Positions 11,058 through 22,160 of a DNA stretch of 39,723 nt are shown one piece after another; position 1 is the stretch's first letter, and each line of letters begins with the position of its first letter. The stretch comes from Gnetum montanum (lineage: Eukaryota > Streptophyta > Gnetopsida > Gnetales > Gnetaceae): the NCBI GenBank assembly GCA_015680685.1, contig MNCI01004927.1, forward strand, positions 465,270 to 504,992, written 5' to 3'. Below the pieces are notes generated by a model, which saw only the letters and a program-made list of their open reading frames with translations, was not told where the DNA came from and ran no database searches. The position numbers and the translations under genes are program-made.

Positions 11058-11062
11058 CTTGT

Positions 11063-11836
11063 GTAATGCAAAGGTATGGTTAAGTGCAACTAAGGCATAT
11101 GATTTTTATCATTTCTACATTTTATGTTTTAAGTCAACTAAGGATAAAGAATAATGAATAAAATAAGATAATTAAATTGCTAATTCAATATAACTAGCTA
11201 CACCTAACTAATCCTAACATAAGCATCCGTTGCCACATAGCGTACACATCCTAAACATGTTTAATGCTATTAGGTTACCAAATGTTAAGTGTTACTGAGA
11301 TTACCAAGTGCTAAGCATATGCTTGAAGTGGTCGTACTTATGTGCTTAATTAATCATTATTTAATCTAGCTTAATTTATCTTAATTACTTAAAGCATTAA
11401 AGGAAACTGCATAAAACATTAAATGCATAAATAAACAATTAATCTATTTTAAAGTGCTGCAAGGTTTATCAAAAAGCTCATTTTTATTGTTGCACACACT
11501 ACTGTGCTCAAGTAAAATAGTGCTTGAATAAAGATCCATACACTCTTTAACTCCTACTGCAGGCACTTAGAAAAATATTCTAACTTTCAAATGACAAAAC
11601 TGCAAGAGCTTCACTACAACTATGATAAGATATATCATAAACACAATAGGTGAGTACTTATTTATAGGCACAACTAGACACTACGTTGATGGGGCCATGT
11701 CAACACATCAAATCATGCATTGACGGGGCCTAATCGATGAGGCCTAGTCAATGGGGCCTTGTCGATGCATGATTTGATGCATTGATGTGCCCTATTAACA
11801 TAGTGTTTGTTTGTACACCCAATTTACAATTCATCA
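11063..11836 (-). repeat. 3' LTR of A/D, inner (R and U3) part
   Basis: This continues the LTR begun at 10005. It contains TACCAAG repeat units (11275-11310), a polyadenylation-signal region, the TATA box at 11659-11666 (minus strand) and a U3 of GGGGCC units alternating with TGACG/GTCGATG (11685-11790). It ends TTCATCA at 11836, so the LTR starts TGATGAATTG on the minus strand. Without the solo insertion and its duplicated 5 bp the LTR is about 931 bp. Confidence 0.88.
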
Positions 11837-11850
11837 TACCCCCATGACTA
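11837..11850 (-). other. Polypurine tract of A/D
   Basis: The minus strand reads TAGTCATGGGGGTA directly before the 3' LTR start, the position where plus-strand DNA synthesis is primed. The equivalent in B is 18783-18798. Confidence 0.7.
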
Positions 11851-12062
11851 AATGAAAACTCATCCTCAAGTTCGTTATAAATTTGGAAAGGTATGGAATT
11901 ATTGATTGATGATAGACATGAAAAACATAAATAAACAGTAAGTGTCTGAGTGTACATATATATAATCATTACAAAAAAGTTGTGTTCAGGACTACAAAAT
12001 TGAACACTAGGACAAAATTAACAAACAAAATCCTTTTGATGACGCAAAAACGATAAAGAAGA

Positions 12063-14877
12063 TTAGATAGTCCCAGGTAATGGAGGCTCTTAAGGTTCTG
12101 AAGGACCTTCTCCCGCTTTAGGCATGTGCGGTGGTTGAGGTTGTTGTGGTTATCTTGTTGTAGTTGCAACGTTCAGTGGAAGAAGAAAAGGATCCAACAA
12201 TGCTTTCATCTTCTCCTCCTTGCTCCTGGGATCATGCATGGTCCACGTAACTTCACCAATGTGGGTCGAAATGGGCACATCCCAAGGATAGGGCATTGTT
12301 GAAAACAATTCCTTGACATTGATGAACCAAGCAACAAATTGTTTGTATTTGATGTTGAACACCTTGATTGCATTCTACAATTCCTGGTAATCATTCATTC
12401 TTCTAGCCAAGTTCTTAGTAGTTGATCTTTGATCAGTGAATCTTGCCATGAGAGCTTCTCAATCTTTTGCTTGGTCTCCTTGTGGTGCTTGAACTCTACC
12501 TCATATAGCAAGTATGAGTTGGTCACCTATTTCTCTAACTTTGATTGTAGCTATTCGACAATCAGCATTGGCAAGTTTTCATATCGAAGATTGGCAAGCT
12601 CCATGTATTTTATCATCTCTTCAATCTGCAACTCCTTCATGTGGATCTTTGCTTTGTTGTAGACATATATCCCATCAATGATAGGTTTCCACACCTCTTT
12701 TTCTTACTAGAGTTGCTAGAGGATCTCATTAAATTTTGCCTTAGACATTTAGATGTGTTTTTCATTAACTTCCTTCTACAAGCCAACCTGATCTCTGTAG
12801 TTGTCTTGCCTCTCTCAAATTTAAAAGCCTTATTCTTCTAGGTGACAATCTCAATTATAGATTTTTGGCATAAGGCATGGACTTCCTCCATAGAGAGATT
12901 TCTATTTTTAGCTGTCAATCTCCTCAATTTTGTGTTTACCTTGGCTTACTACTTCTACTATTGATGGATGAATTCTTACATATACTATTTCCACACATCA
13001 AAATTCCGCAGGTGATGATTCTCTGTAGTCAACATCTCATTCTCTAGGCATGTTTGAACTAAGTCCTTCTAAATTAAATATGTCTTGGCCTTGGCCATGG
13101 ATTGATCAAAGATAGTCATCACCATCCCTACCTCAACCTATTTTAGTCTATCTTAAAGCTATTGAAAAGCTTCATCTCTTGTTAGTGCAAGGTTGAAGAG
13201 TGCAGGATCGACAAGGTGGGCTCTTAATTTGGCAACCCTTATGGTCAACCATTGGTTTTGTGCTTGAGCCATTTTGAGTTTCCCTTCTAGAATGATGCAT
13301 CTGCCTTTTGCTTCAAGTAGCTCCGATTGGGTTGTAGTGATGTTATTTGAAAAATCAAAGATATTTGAAATCTGTTGCCTAGTTCCCATTAGTTGGTCCA
13401 ACAGCTCTTTGTGCTTGGCTGCACTCAATCTACTACTAACAATTCCTATGAACATCTGCATAACTTTGGATGAAAAAATGTCTAGTATAGACATTGTAGG
13501 TGCATTCAGTGCTTTGGCGATTCAATCGACAACCACTTCTATTGTTGTCTCCTACCCTTGGTGCTGCATCACCAAGACAGTTGCCCCCTCACCCTTCTCT
13601 AAGCATACCTAAAAGGTAGAGACGTTCCCATAGATTTTTGGGAATTCTTGTTGTTGTGAGAGAGACACCATTACCTCTCAACCATTAGGATTTGACCTCA
13701 CAGGTAGCTACATTCTTTGGGCTAAGAATATTGGACCACGTGCCTCCATTTGACTAATTGCCACTTTGTTGAGATGACTCATTGTAGAATGGTACATAGG
13801 CGGATCCCCACCACTTGTTTTTGCTTGCTCCTCCTACTCACTTAAGAGTTTCTCTTAGATTTTGTGTAGGTGCTCAATGGTAGCACGGGCCTTCGATGTT
13901 GTTTTCTAAGCAGGTGATGAAGGTGGCGATTGCTTCTTCTCTTCTTTGGAGATGGTAGGGATCTTGTCTTTGTTCATTTTAGACTAGGAGGCAATGGGAG
14001 TATGCCTGATTGTGTCATTTGCACAACAAACTATCCTCACCCTTTTATTGAGTTTTCTCATAAGGCATGGAAAGGGCAGGGTTTTCCTTCCACATTTATT
14101 TTCCTTGAAGTGATTTTCCATCTCTAAATATATTAGTTGTGGAAGGTTTATAGGGAATTTTCCACTTAAAGTAGCACATGCATGGGTGGAGAAAGCAGTT
14201 ACCTTGCTGGGCCTCATCGTTGGATTGAGGTGATAAGCTGCTATCTTGAAGTATATGTGTTCCGCCGGTATGAGAGCGCCAAACTTCTTATGGTCAACCC
14301 TATAACATTGCTAAGTTTGCTTGCGTGGAGATCTTTGCTAGATGGGTTTTAGAATTAGGCAAACCAAGAGCCTACGCAATAGCTTCTACTAAGTAGGACA
14401 CTTGAAGGTCCTTGATTCTCACAGTGGTCTCTACCTTTCAGTTGTTGTAGAAGAGATATGTCTTTTCCATGTACCACTCTCCATTGGAAGTGATGATTGG
14501 TCACATGGAAAAGTTTTGAATTTTTGTCTTGACTTTTGGTGGAGCATGTTTCAAGAATGGCCCAAAGTTTAGTTCTTAAAAAACTAAGTGTTGGACATTA
14601 TGAGGCTTGATCATATTAAGGCAGGCTTATGTCAATGTGACCTCAAGTCTTGGTATGGGCCCTAGTGCCTCTCCTCTTTGAGATTGTTTAGTTGTAGCTC
14701 TTCTTCGAGAATCTATCAAATAAATTCCACTTTGGGCTCCTTTTGAAGAGGTCTCATTGCATGAGTTTTTGTTGCCTGCTCCTGGGCTTGTTTCTATTGT
14801 TCCCTTTCAACTCTAGGCCGTTTGTCCCTTTGTTGGGATGGTCCTTCTTCTTATAGTTGTTTTGGTTTTAGTGTCAT
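12063..14877 (-). pseudogene. ORF3 of element A/D (coiled-coil protein in envelope position, broken)
   Basis: This is the homolog of the 951-residue ORF3 of element B and starts at the matching ATG (14875-14877). It ends at the matching stop (TAA, 12063-12065), after PLPGTI versus PPPGTV in B. Matching blocks include RPSKVTAFSTHACATLSGKF (13984-14217), LRAHLVDPALFNLALTRDE (13159-13494) and the C-terminal block with HIGEVTWTMHDPRSKEEKM (12150-12362). The length is not a multiple of three, so there is at least one net frameshift, between about 13100 and 12400; in-frame stops are many. The protein was probably translated separately from pol, because pol ends 2 kb upstream at a conserved stop. 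Function is unknown: no signal peptide or transmembrane segment is evident to support an envelope. Confidence 0.8.
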
Positions 14878-15720
14878 TTGTAATCACAACATGACCAAGG
14901 GTTAGCATTTAATGTGTAACTTGAAATAATTGGAATACCTTATCTCTTTGGGAAAGTTACACTTGGCTAAGTTGTGATCATGGTCGATTTGGTCATTTTA
15001 ATTATTATTTTATTCTTATTTTAATATTAATAAGTAAATTTAGGTTTACCAAAGTTTTTTGGAAGGGTTAAACTCTGAAAAATTGATGGTTTAATATTAT
15101 TTTATTCATGAATCCTTTGGGTGAGTTTGAAAAATTTTCATTAGAAACCTTAAGGTTTATGGCTCCCATGACTAAGAGCTTACGTTCGGTAGTTATAGGG
15201 TCAAAGAATGAAATGATTTGGACAAACGATATGAAAGTTATGAGCTTTAGAATGTTTTGGACTCTAAAAAATTGCAAAAACTTAGCACTAATTTTGAAGT
15301 AAATGAAAAAAAAAATTCAAAGTGTTGGGCAATATTTATAGAATCTTTGCATTGCATCAATGGGGCCTAGTTGACGCAACTATTGATCACCATTGACCAA
15401 GTTAAAATTTGAAAAATATAAGAAGTTTTTGAACAAAATTAGAGTTAAATGGAAGTCCAAAAAGCCATGAACAAGATGAAAATATTAGAAGAGGATTTGG
15501 AAGTTCAGAAAATTGAGAAATGTTTGAAGAATGAGATTTTAAGAATAAAAATGCCTTAAGGAGCATATAGTTGGATGCAAAATGGAGTGCACAAAAGATT
15601 TGATTGCAACAACATCTAAGAATAAGGAACTTAACTAACCAAATCACAAAATATGCAAGGGGGTCCTTCTCATAGTGGCACATGCCATTTTTACCCTTGC
15701 ATAACCTCAACTAAGAAGTT
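14878..15720 (-). other. Leader region upstream of ORF3 in A/D with TATA-like and U3-like motifs
   Basis: There is no coding signal. A PPT-like block (GGCTCCCATGACTAAGAGC) lies at 15161-15179. Upstream of it on the minus strand are a TATAAATA (15333-15340) and a U3-like stretch, CATCAATGGGGCCTAGTTGA (15356-15375), which closely resembles the U3 of this element's own LTRs. Element B has only about 250 bp here and lacks the TATA motif. Confidence 0.5.
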
Positions 15721-16861
15721 TGTGGGCCACATAGTTGATTAATGGTGACGAAAAGTTAAGGACCAAACCTAGAAAATCTGTTTAAGAATTTCGACACATT
15801 AAACTAAGACATTGGATGAAAACATGGACAACTGGTAATGAGGTGAGTTATGGAATCATTAGTGGATGATAGAGAGAGTGGAATGAAGTTCTTAATCCTA
15901 GTCACATGAAGTCCCATATGGAGTTTGTGGTTAAATGACCTGATAGAGTTCAACGTTGGTTCAAACTAAAGCCAACCACTTTTAATGACTTCGCATTATC
16001 ACTCTAGGACCTATCCACCCCCTTGAGACATAAGAATTCTCCCACAAACAACCACTGTTTCTTATTTGAAAAGAAAAGAGAAGCAGGAGGTGAGAAGGTG
16101 CCTTAGTTAGAGGGGACCTTCAGGCATGGGTAACATGTCCTTCTAGTCCCATAACTAATACTTGTAGTTGATTTATTTTATATAAGGAGTATGCTTTGAA
16201 TTCACATCATGTTTTTTTGAATGTTTTATGTTTTTCATGAATTTTTGGATAGAACCACACCATGCAAAGACTTATTCAGCTTCCTGTTATTGGTCAACAC
16301 AGAACAGTAAGAAATCTATGAAAATGCACTTGCACTCAAGTAAGTAGAGAGGCACAAAGAGTATTGAATCCCCTTGAAGTCACACCATTTTCAAACCTTT
16401 GAATATTTTCCAAGCTTGAAAACTACCAAGGTCATAAGTTCATTAAGGTTTTATTAATGAAAAGGGATCTCATGTTTCCAAAACAAGGAAAACCATAGAG
16501 TTTGTGGATGGGTTGATGATGTGGATTAACTGCTTATTCCATGAGAAAGGAACTTTGTCTTAGTTATAAGTCATCAAAATTCAAAAATAGAAACTAGACA
16601 TTAGCAAACAACTACAACATCACTATGTCCTATTGGCAATAAAGCACTTTTATTAGAAGACAAGAAAAATTCACACCAAAATAAGGAAAAATATAAAAGA
16701 AATTTTAAAATATTCAAGAAGAATAAAACATACAAATGATGTTTTCAAACAAAAATTGGAAAAAATTAATAAAGTAAAAGCAAAAAGGTGTAAAATAAAG
16801 AAGGCGTAAAATAAAAAGTTGTAAAACAAAAGAGTAGAAAATTGAGGAGCCACTTATATAG
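15721..16861 (-). other. Non-coding spacer between pol and ORF3 in A/D
   Basis: It aligns in blocks with 22260-23460 of B and 1-1320 of E (for instance CCTTAGTTAGAGGGGACCTT near 16102 and AAAACAAAAG runs near 16820). Small frames in it are A/T-rich chance ORFs such as 16671-16853. Confidence 0.6.
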
Positions 16862-17805
16862 TTAGCATGGATGGTCATCTCCCCTACGACTAAGTTGTAA
16901 GGAGGAGATCTAAAAATTTGAGTTTCTTTATCCATTCGATAAGATGTTTGTTGCACTCGCTTTCTTGGGCTCATGGAAAGGTTTGACTTGTTGTATGTTG
17001 ACTAGCTGCTTTGCGTTTGGCTCTTAAGTTTGTAAGTTAACATGGCCCTAGAAGGAAAGGTTTTGTAGATAATATAAGGCCCCTTGCACAACATTTGGAA
17101 CTTTGTATTTTGAGGTATGTGCATGGGATTCTAGTAGAGAACCTTATCTCTAAGTTAAAATTTGACTTTCCTTATTCTAAGGTCATGTTGTTTCTTACTA
17201 AATGCCTTGTGCACTTCATTCAAGAATAGGTCTACCCATCGATTTTCATCTAGCACATTTAGGTTGATTAATCTTTCTTTTTGTGCTAAGCTAAGGTCAA
17301 GGTCTAAGTCATAAGCTGTTAAAAGTATATGGAGCTCAGATTGAATAGGTAGAGTTGGTAATTTTCCATACACCAACTCATAGGGAGAGTAGCCTATAGA
17401 AAGTTTCCATATTGAGTGGTAGGCCCAAAGGGCATCGTTGAGTTTTGTGCTCTAGTGTCTCTTATATTTGCTAATAATTCTCATTAAGATCTTTGTAATC
17501 TCCTTGTTAGTAACTTCTGCTTGACCATTGGCTTGGGGGTGTTAGGGTGTTATTACTTGATGTTCAACAACTAAGCATTGCATAAGCTTATGAAAGATAG
17601 TACCTGTAAAATGGGTTCCATTGTCATATATCAGTGCATGTGGCATCCCAAACCTATTTACAACATTTTGTTATACAAACTGCGTAGGAGTAGATGATGT
17701 ACAATTGATGACGACTACTGCTTCTACCCATTTAGTACAATAGTCAACGGTAATGATAAAGTCTACCTTTTCATTAGACATGGGTGTATTGGAATCCCTA
17801 AAGTT
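16862..17805 (-). pseudogene. pol: C-terminal part of pol (integrase end) of element A/D
   Basis: This holds the integrase core end and C-terminal domain. MVYGKLPTLPIQSEL (17376 downward), LINLNVLDENRWVDLFLNEV and HDLRIRKVKF match B at 23760-24000. The pol reading ends at TAA (16862-16864) after HPC, the same last codons as in B (stop 23466-23468). The right end of this piece is the insertion point of element C, and the coding sequence continues at 33727. Confidence 0.8.
17801..17805. repeat. Target-site duplication of element C, left copy (AAGTT)
   Basis: AAGTT precedes the C 3' LTR fragment; AAGTC follows the C 5' LTR at 33727-33731. The uninterrupted equivalent in B is GGAAGTTGATGCC (24410 region), which confirms the target and shows one C/T change. 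Confidence 0.85.
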
Positions 17806-17879
17806 TGATGAGTGATGAGGTACCCCTATGCTCAACCATACGGATATAAGCTTGTACGTGTGATCTGGTCGAACTCCGC
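17806..17879 (-). repeat. 3' LTR of element C, 74-bp remnant
   Basis: TGATGAGTGATGAGGTACCC through GGTCGAACTCCGC, ending where B was inserted. The spacing and sequence (ATACGGATATAAGC, GTGCGATCTGGTCGAACTC type) match the first 74 bp of the E/C-family LTRs rather than the B-type LTR next to it. Confidence 0.8.
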
Positions 17880-18461
17880 TGATGAGCAGCTAGGTACCCC
17901 TACGCCCAACCATATGAATCATGGACGTTCACATGCGACTTGGTCAAATTCTATAGACTGTAAGCACTTAACATACACCAGACCCTAACTAGTAAAACCT
18001 TGGGTTAGAATAGTCGTCATCTTCCCAATCTCACTTGTGTTGTTCTAGTGGCGATGGTTAAGTAAGATTGAGGCAACTGATTTTTATAGCTTTTTACTTA
18101 TCTTTTGGTGTCTAACTAAGGTATGGAAAGTAAGGAATGAACTATTATCTAATCTATAATTATCCTAATCTGTATCTTAACTATTCCTAGCATAAGTATT
18201 TGATCCCATCTTCCAGGCATGTTTTGAGCATCCCCTAATCACTACTGGGTTACTAGACGTTAAGCGTCACTAGGTTACCAAGTGTTGGGTTTGTGTTCGA
18301 GATGGTCATACTTATGGTTTCTATGAACTACGAATGAGCGATAGCGATTAAAATAACAATAATAGAATCTTAAGTAATTATCAAATCATAAACATATTAA
18401 ACTATTGAATGCATTAAATGGCTAAGTCCAAATGCTGCAAGGAATGCTTGAAGAGTTCATC

Positions 18462-18467
18462 TTTATT
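18462..18467 (-). terminator. Polyadenylation signal in LTR B
   Basis: Minus-strand AATAAA (plus TTTATT, within CATCTTTATTGCTG). The same CTTTATTG word is found in the solo LTR (near 10697) and in C (near 33425), and a slightly altered form in E and A/D. Confidence 0.55.
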
Positions 18468-18635
18468 GCTGTCACGCCAATCGGCTCAGATACATCAACG
18501 CTCGAATAAAGAGCCGGTCACTTTTCTTACACCTGCTGTGGGCACTTGGAAAATATTCTATCTCCTATGGGAACAAACTGCAAGAGCTTCGCTACAACTG
18601 ACAAAAAGGTACCTCAATGAGGTGGAAGACACTCT

Positions 18636-18643
18636 TATTTATA
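18636..18643 (-). promoter_or_regulatory. TATA box of LTR B
   Basis: Minus-strand TATAAATA in the context GGCCTATAAATAAGAG, with AATAAA 170 bp downstream, as expected for U3-R-U5 organisation. Confidence 0.7.
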
Positions 18644-18782
18644 GGCCGAAAAAGGCACCGCGTAAACGGGGCCACGTCGATGCATGGAAGGATGCGTCGA
18701 CGGGGCCGCGTCAACGTGGCTGTGTATATGGGGTCCCGTATGCGCGGCCTAGTAAACGCAGTGACCAACAAACACTTCATCG

Positions 18783-18798
18783 TACCCCCATGACTGAG
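18783..18798 (-). other. Polypurine tract of element B
   Basis: Minus-strand CTCAGTCATGGGGGTA directly abuts the 3' LTR. Its core AGTCRTGGGGG recurs at 22143-22160, 23482-23497 and, less exactly, 27661-27676. Confidence 0.7.
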
Positions 18799-19034
18799 TA
18801 ACAACTCGTCCTCAAGTTCCTCTTACAATTTGAAAGGTAAGGACTTTTATTTACAACAAACATGACTTGACACACACATGACAGAGATACATGATACAAC
18901 ATCAATTTTACCAAGTGCCCGAGTTACAGAGAAGGACAAGTTACAAAAATGGTTGTGTTCAGAGAAAAAATTGAACACCTTGCCGATCTTAGAGTCTCTA
19001 CCATGAAGAACGATGCAAAAATTATCGGAGAAGA
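18799..19034 (-). other. Non-coding 3' region between ORF3 stop and polypurine tract of B
   Basis: No coding signal. GTCCTCAAGTTC and similar words are shared with A/D at 11860-11875, so it is a normal part of the element. Confidence 0.6.
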
Positions 19035-21890
19035 TCACACCGTCCCTGGGGGCGGTGGTTCCAATGGACCTTCACCAGCCTCTGGCCCATGCGACAGTGC
19101 TTGCATGAACAATGGCGGCCCCACAGTAGCTATGACTTTTGGAGGCAACCAGAAAGCCTCCAGGAGAGCCCTCATCTTTTCCTCCTTGCTTCTGGGATTG
19201 TTCACTATCCAGGTGGCTTCACCAATGTGTGCTAGAACTGGAACCTCCCAAGGGCATGGCAGCGAAGGAAGGAGCTCTTTGAAATTGACGAACTAGGCTG
19301 TGAACCATTTTCATTAGAAGTTGAACATTTGAATTGATGTCTGCAGCTGCTAGTAGTCAATCATTCGATGGGCCAGGTTCTCCGTGACCACATGTTGTTC
19401 TTCAAAACTTGTGCGGAGAACCTCAAGTTCTGCGTTTGTTGTTTCCAATTTTTGCTTTGTTGCTTTATGCGCTTGGAACTCTCCCTCGTATAAAGTGTAT
19501 GAGGTAACCACTTGTTTCTCCAGGTTAGATTACAGTCTCCCAGCTGTGAGCATGGCCAGGTTTGCATAGCAAAGGTTGGCGAGCTCCATATATTTTGTCA
19601 TTTCTTCAATCTACAGCTCCTTGGGACGGATTTCAGCTTGATTGTAGGCATTCAACCCATCAAAGATAGGTTGCCATACCTTGCCTCCTTCTTGGAGCTG
19701 TTGGAGCACTTAGTTTAGTTTGGCCTTTATGACTTGGATCTACTTCTCATTTACTTCTTTTTGCAGTCCCACTTGATCCTTGTAATGATTCTTAACTTTC
19801 TCAAATTTTAGGGCCTCGTTCTTCCAAGCAGCGACTTTGATGGCAGATTCCTATCGCAAAGTTCGAACCTCCTCCATGAACAGATTTTGGTTTTTAGTGG
19901 CCAACCTTCTCACATCGGCATTTACCCTGGCTAGCTCTTCCTGCTGTTGGTGGATAAAATTTTTCATGTGCTCATTTTCAGCACCAACATTACGCAGGCA
20001 ATAGACCTCCGCGGTCAACCTGACGTTCTCCTAGTGAACCTTTGCTAAGTCCTTTTCTAAATGATATGTCTGAGCATCTAGCAAGGCCTTATCAAAGATT
20101 GTTGACTCTCGCTCATCCTCAACTATTTGAAGTTTAATCTAAAGCTGTTGAAAAGCTTCATCTTTGGTGAGCTCACGGTTGAGGAGAGCTAGATTGGCAA
20201 GTTGGGCTCTTAACTAGGTGACTTTTGTTGTCAAGTGTTGATAAGTGGCTTGAGTAACTTCAAGTTGCCCTTCCAAAACGAGGCTCTTACCTCTTGCCGA
20301 TAGCAGCTTCGACTGGGTTGCAGTGATGTTATCCGGAAGATCAAAGACATCTGTAAGACATTGCCTGGTTCCTACCAGTCGGTCCAACAGTTCATCATGT
20401 TGGGCTATATCAATCCTGCTACGTGAAGTTCTGGCAGACGCTTGTACATCTTGAAGCCCATGCACATCTGGTATAGGCACCGTCGATGCATTGAGAACTG
20501 TAGCAATTGTATCAGTAACCACTTCGGCCATAATCTCCTGTCCCTGGTGCTGCATCACCAAGATTGTTGCCCCTTCACCATCTTCCAAGTGTACTAAGAA
20601 GGTAGAAGCATTCCCTAAAATTTTAGGAAATAGCTGTTGGGTTGATACTATTACCTCTAGGATGCTAGGATCTATTCTAGTTGGCACTTGTGTTTGGGTG
20701 GCGGGGAACATCGGCCTTGCTCTTTCTAACAAACTAAAAGATCGAGCCACTTGCTCCAAGTGGCTCATTATAGGGTGATAAATTGAAGGGTCTTCCCCTT
20801 CACCAATTCTGCCAGATTGCTCTTACTGGCTCAAGAGCGTTTGTCGAATTTCACGGATATGTTCTGTAATGTTTTGCAAACTCGACCTTGTTGTTTGTAC
20901 AAGTGGTGGAGGTGGTTGCTACTCTTCCTCCATCTCTGTGGTGGTAGGAGTCCTATCTTTCATCATTTCATGCCATGAGGCAATTGGGGCATATCGGAGT
21001 GTATCATTGGCGTATCATGCTATTCCTACCTGTTTGCACAATTTTCTAATTAGGCAAAGGAAGGGGAGAGCTCGTCTTCCACGTTCACTTTTAGCAAACC
21101 TTTTTTCGATTTTCAAGAATATCAACTGTGGAAGACTCATTGGAAATTTTTCACTCAAGGCAGCACAAGCATAAGCGGAGAAGGCCGTGATTTTGTTGGG
21201 TCTTACTGTTGGATTTAGATGGTAAGACACGATCTTTAAGTACACCCTCTCCACGGTGGTTAAGGTGCCGAACTCCTTGCGATCTACCCCATAGCACCAC
21301 CGGATTCACTCCCCTTTTACCTCAGGGTTTGCTTATTTTGGGATCTCTACCACATCTGCTCTGATCTTTGGCAACCCTAGAGCTTGCGCTATTGCCTCTA
21401 CAGAGTAAGAGAAATAAATGTCCTTAATCCTTACTTTGGACCTTAGTTGCCGATTTGTCCAGAAGAGATAGGTTTCTCCTAAGTACCATTCACCACTGGT
21501 TGTGATGATCAGCCACATAGGAGAATTTTGCAATTGGAGTCTTACATCTTCTGGTGCATTTTCGAGAAATGGTCCAAAGTTTAGCTCTTGTAGGACCATT
21601 TGTTGACCTTCTCGTGGCTTGATAGCATCAAGATAGGCTTGGGTTAGGGTGAATTCAAGCCTTGGTGCTATCCTAGGAGTTTCATCTCCCTGCAATTGCT
21701 CGCTGGGCAGCTCCTCTTCAGGAATCTGATGGACATATTCCACATCAGGTCCTTCACAGAGGGGACCAGTTGCATGAGAGCCCTCCGCGTGCTCTGGTTG
21801 TTGCACACCTTGTCCTCTTCTTGTTCGTGGACGCTTGTCCCTCGGTTGTGATGGTCCTTCGCCCCTTGGATGCCTCAGTTTGGGTGCCAT
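19035..21890 (-). pseudogene. ORF3 of element B: 952-codon frame, plant-transposon-like N-terminus plus long coiled coil
   Basis: A single frame runs from ATG (21888-21890, MAPKLRHP; a second ATG two codons upstream) to TGA (19035-19037), exactly 952 codons, with no net frameshift but about 17 in-frame stops (mostly TAG). Residues 1-60 are basic and polar (RDKRPRTRRGQG). About 100-190 contain WYLGETYLFWTNRQL. Residues 213-292 (YHLNPTVRPNKITAFSAYAC ... RALPFLCLIRKLCKQVGI) resemble, from memory, the domain labelled putative plant transposon protein in plant genomes. Residues of roughly 500-840 are charged heptad-like sequence typical of a long coiled coil. Residues 853-920 hold a conserved block (AHIGEATWIVNNPRSKEEKM). 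It lies in the envelope position but shows no clear signal peptide or membrane anchor. The molecular role is unknown. Confidence 0.85.
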
Positions 21891-22142
21891 ATGCAATCAA
21901 ACATAACCACCCATGAGACCGTGCATAAGTAGCTCAAACCGGTCCTTATACACTTTCTCAGTTCGACTAAGTTATGTTGTTGGCATAGGCCTCCCATTAA
22001 GTCCCCTGGAGTGTTAATTCATGGGTTAGAGTTAAAAACAACAAGGGATAAGTTAGAGTTTAAGCGTATTATTTTCGTTTCTTTCCTTTTGGGGTGCAAA
22101 GTCTTAATTTACTAATTAATTAATTAATTACTCATAGGCTTC
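21891..22142 (-). other. Short leader upstream of ORF3 in B
   Basis: No coding signal. It contains a (TTAA)n run near 22110-22128. It is much shorter than the corresponding 840 bp in A/D and lacks the TATA-like motif seen there. Confidence 0.5.
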
Positions 22143-22160
22143 ACCCCCCTCATGACTGAG
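22143..22160 (-). other. Internal polypurine-tract-like motif before ORF3 in B
   Basis: Minus-strand CTCAGTCATGAGGGGGGT, nearly the same as the LTR-adjacent tract (CTCAGTCATGGGGGTA). The A/D counterpart at 15161-15179 reads CTCTTAGTCATGGGAGCC on the minus strand. Confidence 0.6.

Larger units (their letters stand above)
17880..18782 (-). repeat. 3' LTR of element B (GTCGAC-type, complete)
   Basis: From TGATGAGCAGCTAGG to ACACTTCATCG on the plus strand (903 bp; the terminal CA has become CG). Minus-strand order: U3 with GTCGACGGGGCC-type repeats (18655-18760), TATA box (18636-18643), AATAAA (18462-18467), then U5. The plus-strand reading frame at 18418-18801 lies entirely in this LTR and is not a gene. 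Confidence 0.9.

Noticed and set aside
18418-18801. 127-codon plus-strand ORF
   Set aside because: It lies wholly inside the 3' LTR of B, opposite to the transcription direction, and is not open in the other LTRs.
19035-21890. Envelope glycoprotein gene
   Set aside because: The position fits, but no signal peptide, transmembrane segment or cysteine-rich ectodomain can be seen; the protein is mainly polar and coiled coil.
19035-21890. Read-through or recoding of TAG codons in ORF3
   Set aside because: Stops differ between the two copies and reciprocal CAG/TAG pairs show that they are later mutations.
22110-22128. TTAA microsatellite as a regulatory site
   Set aside because: A short simple repeat found only in this copy.
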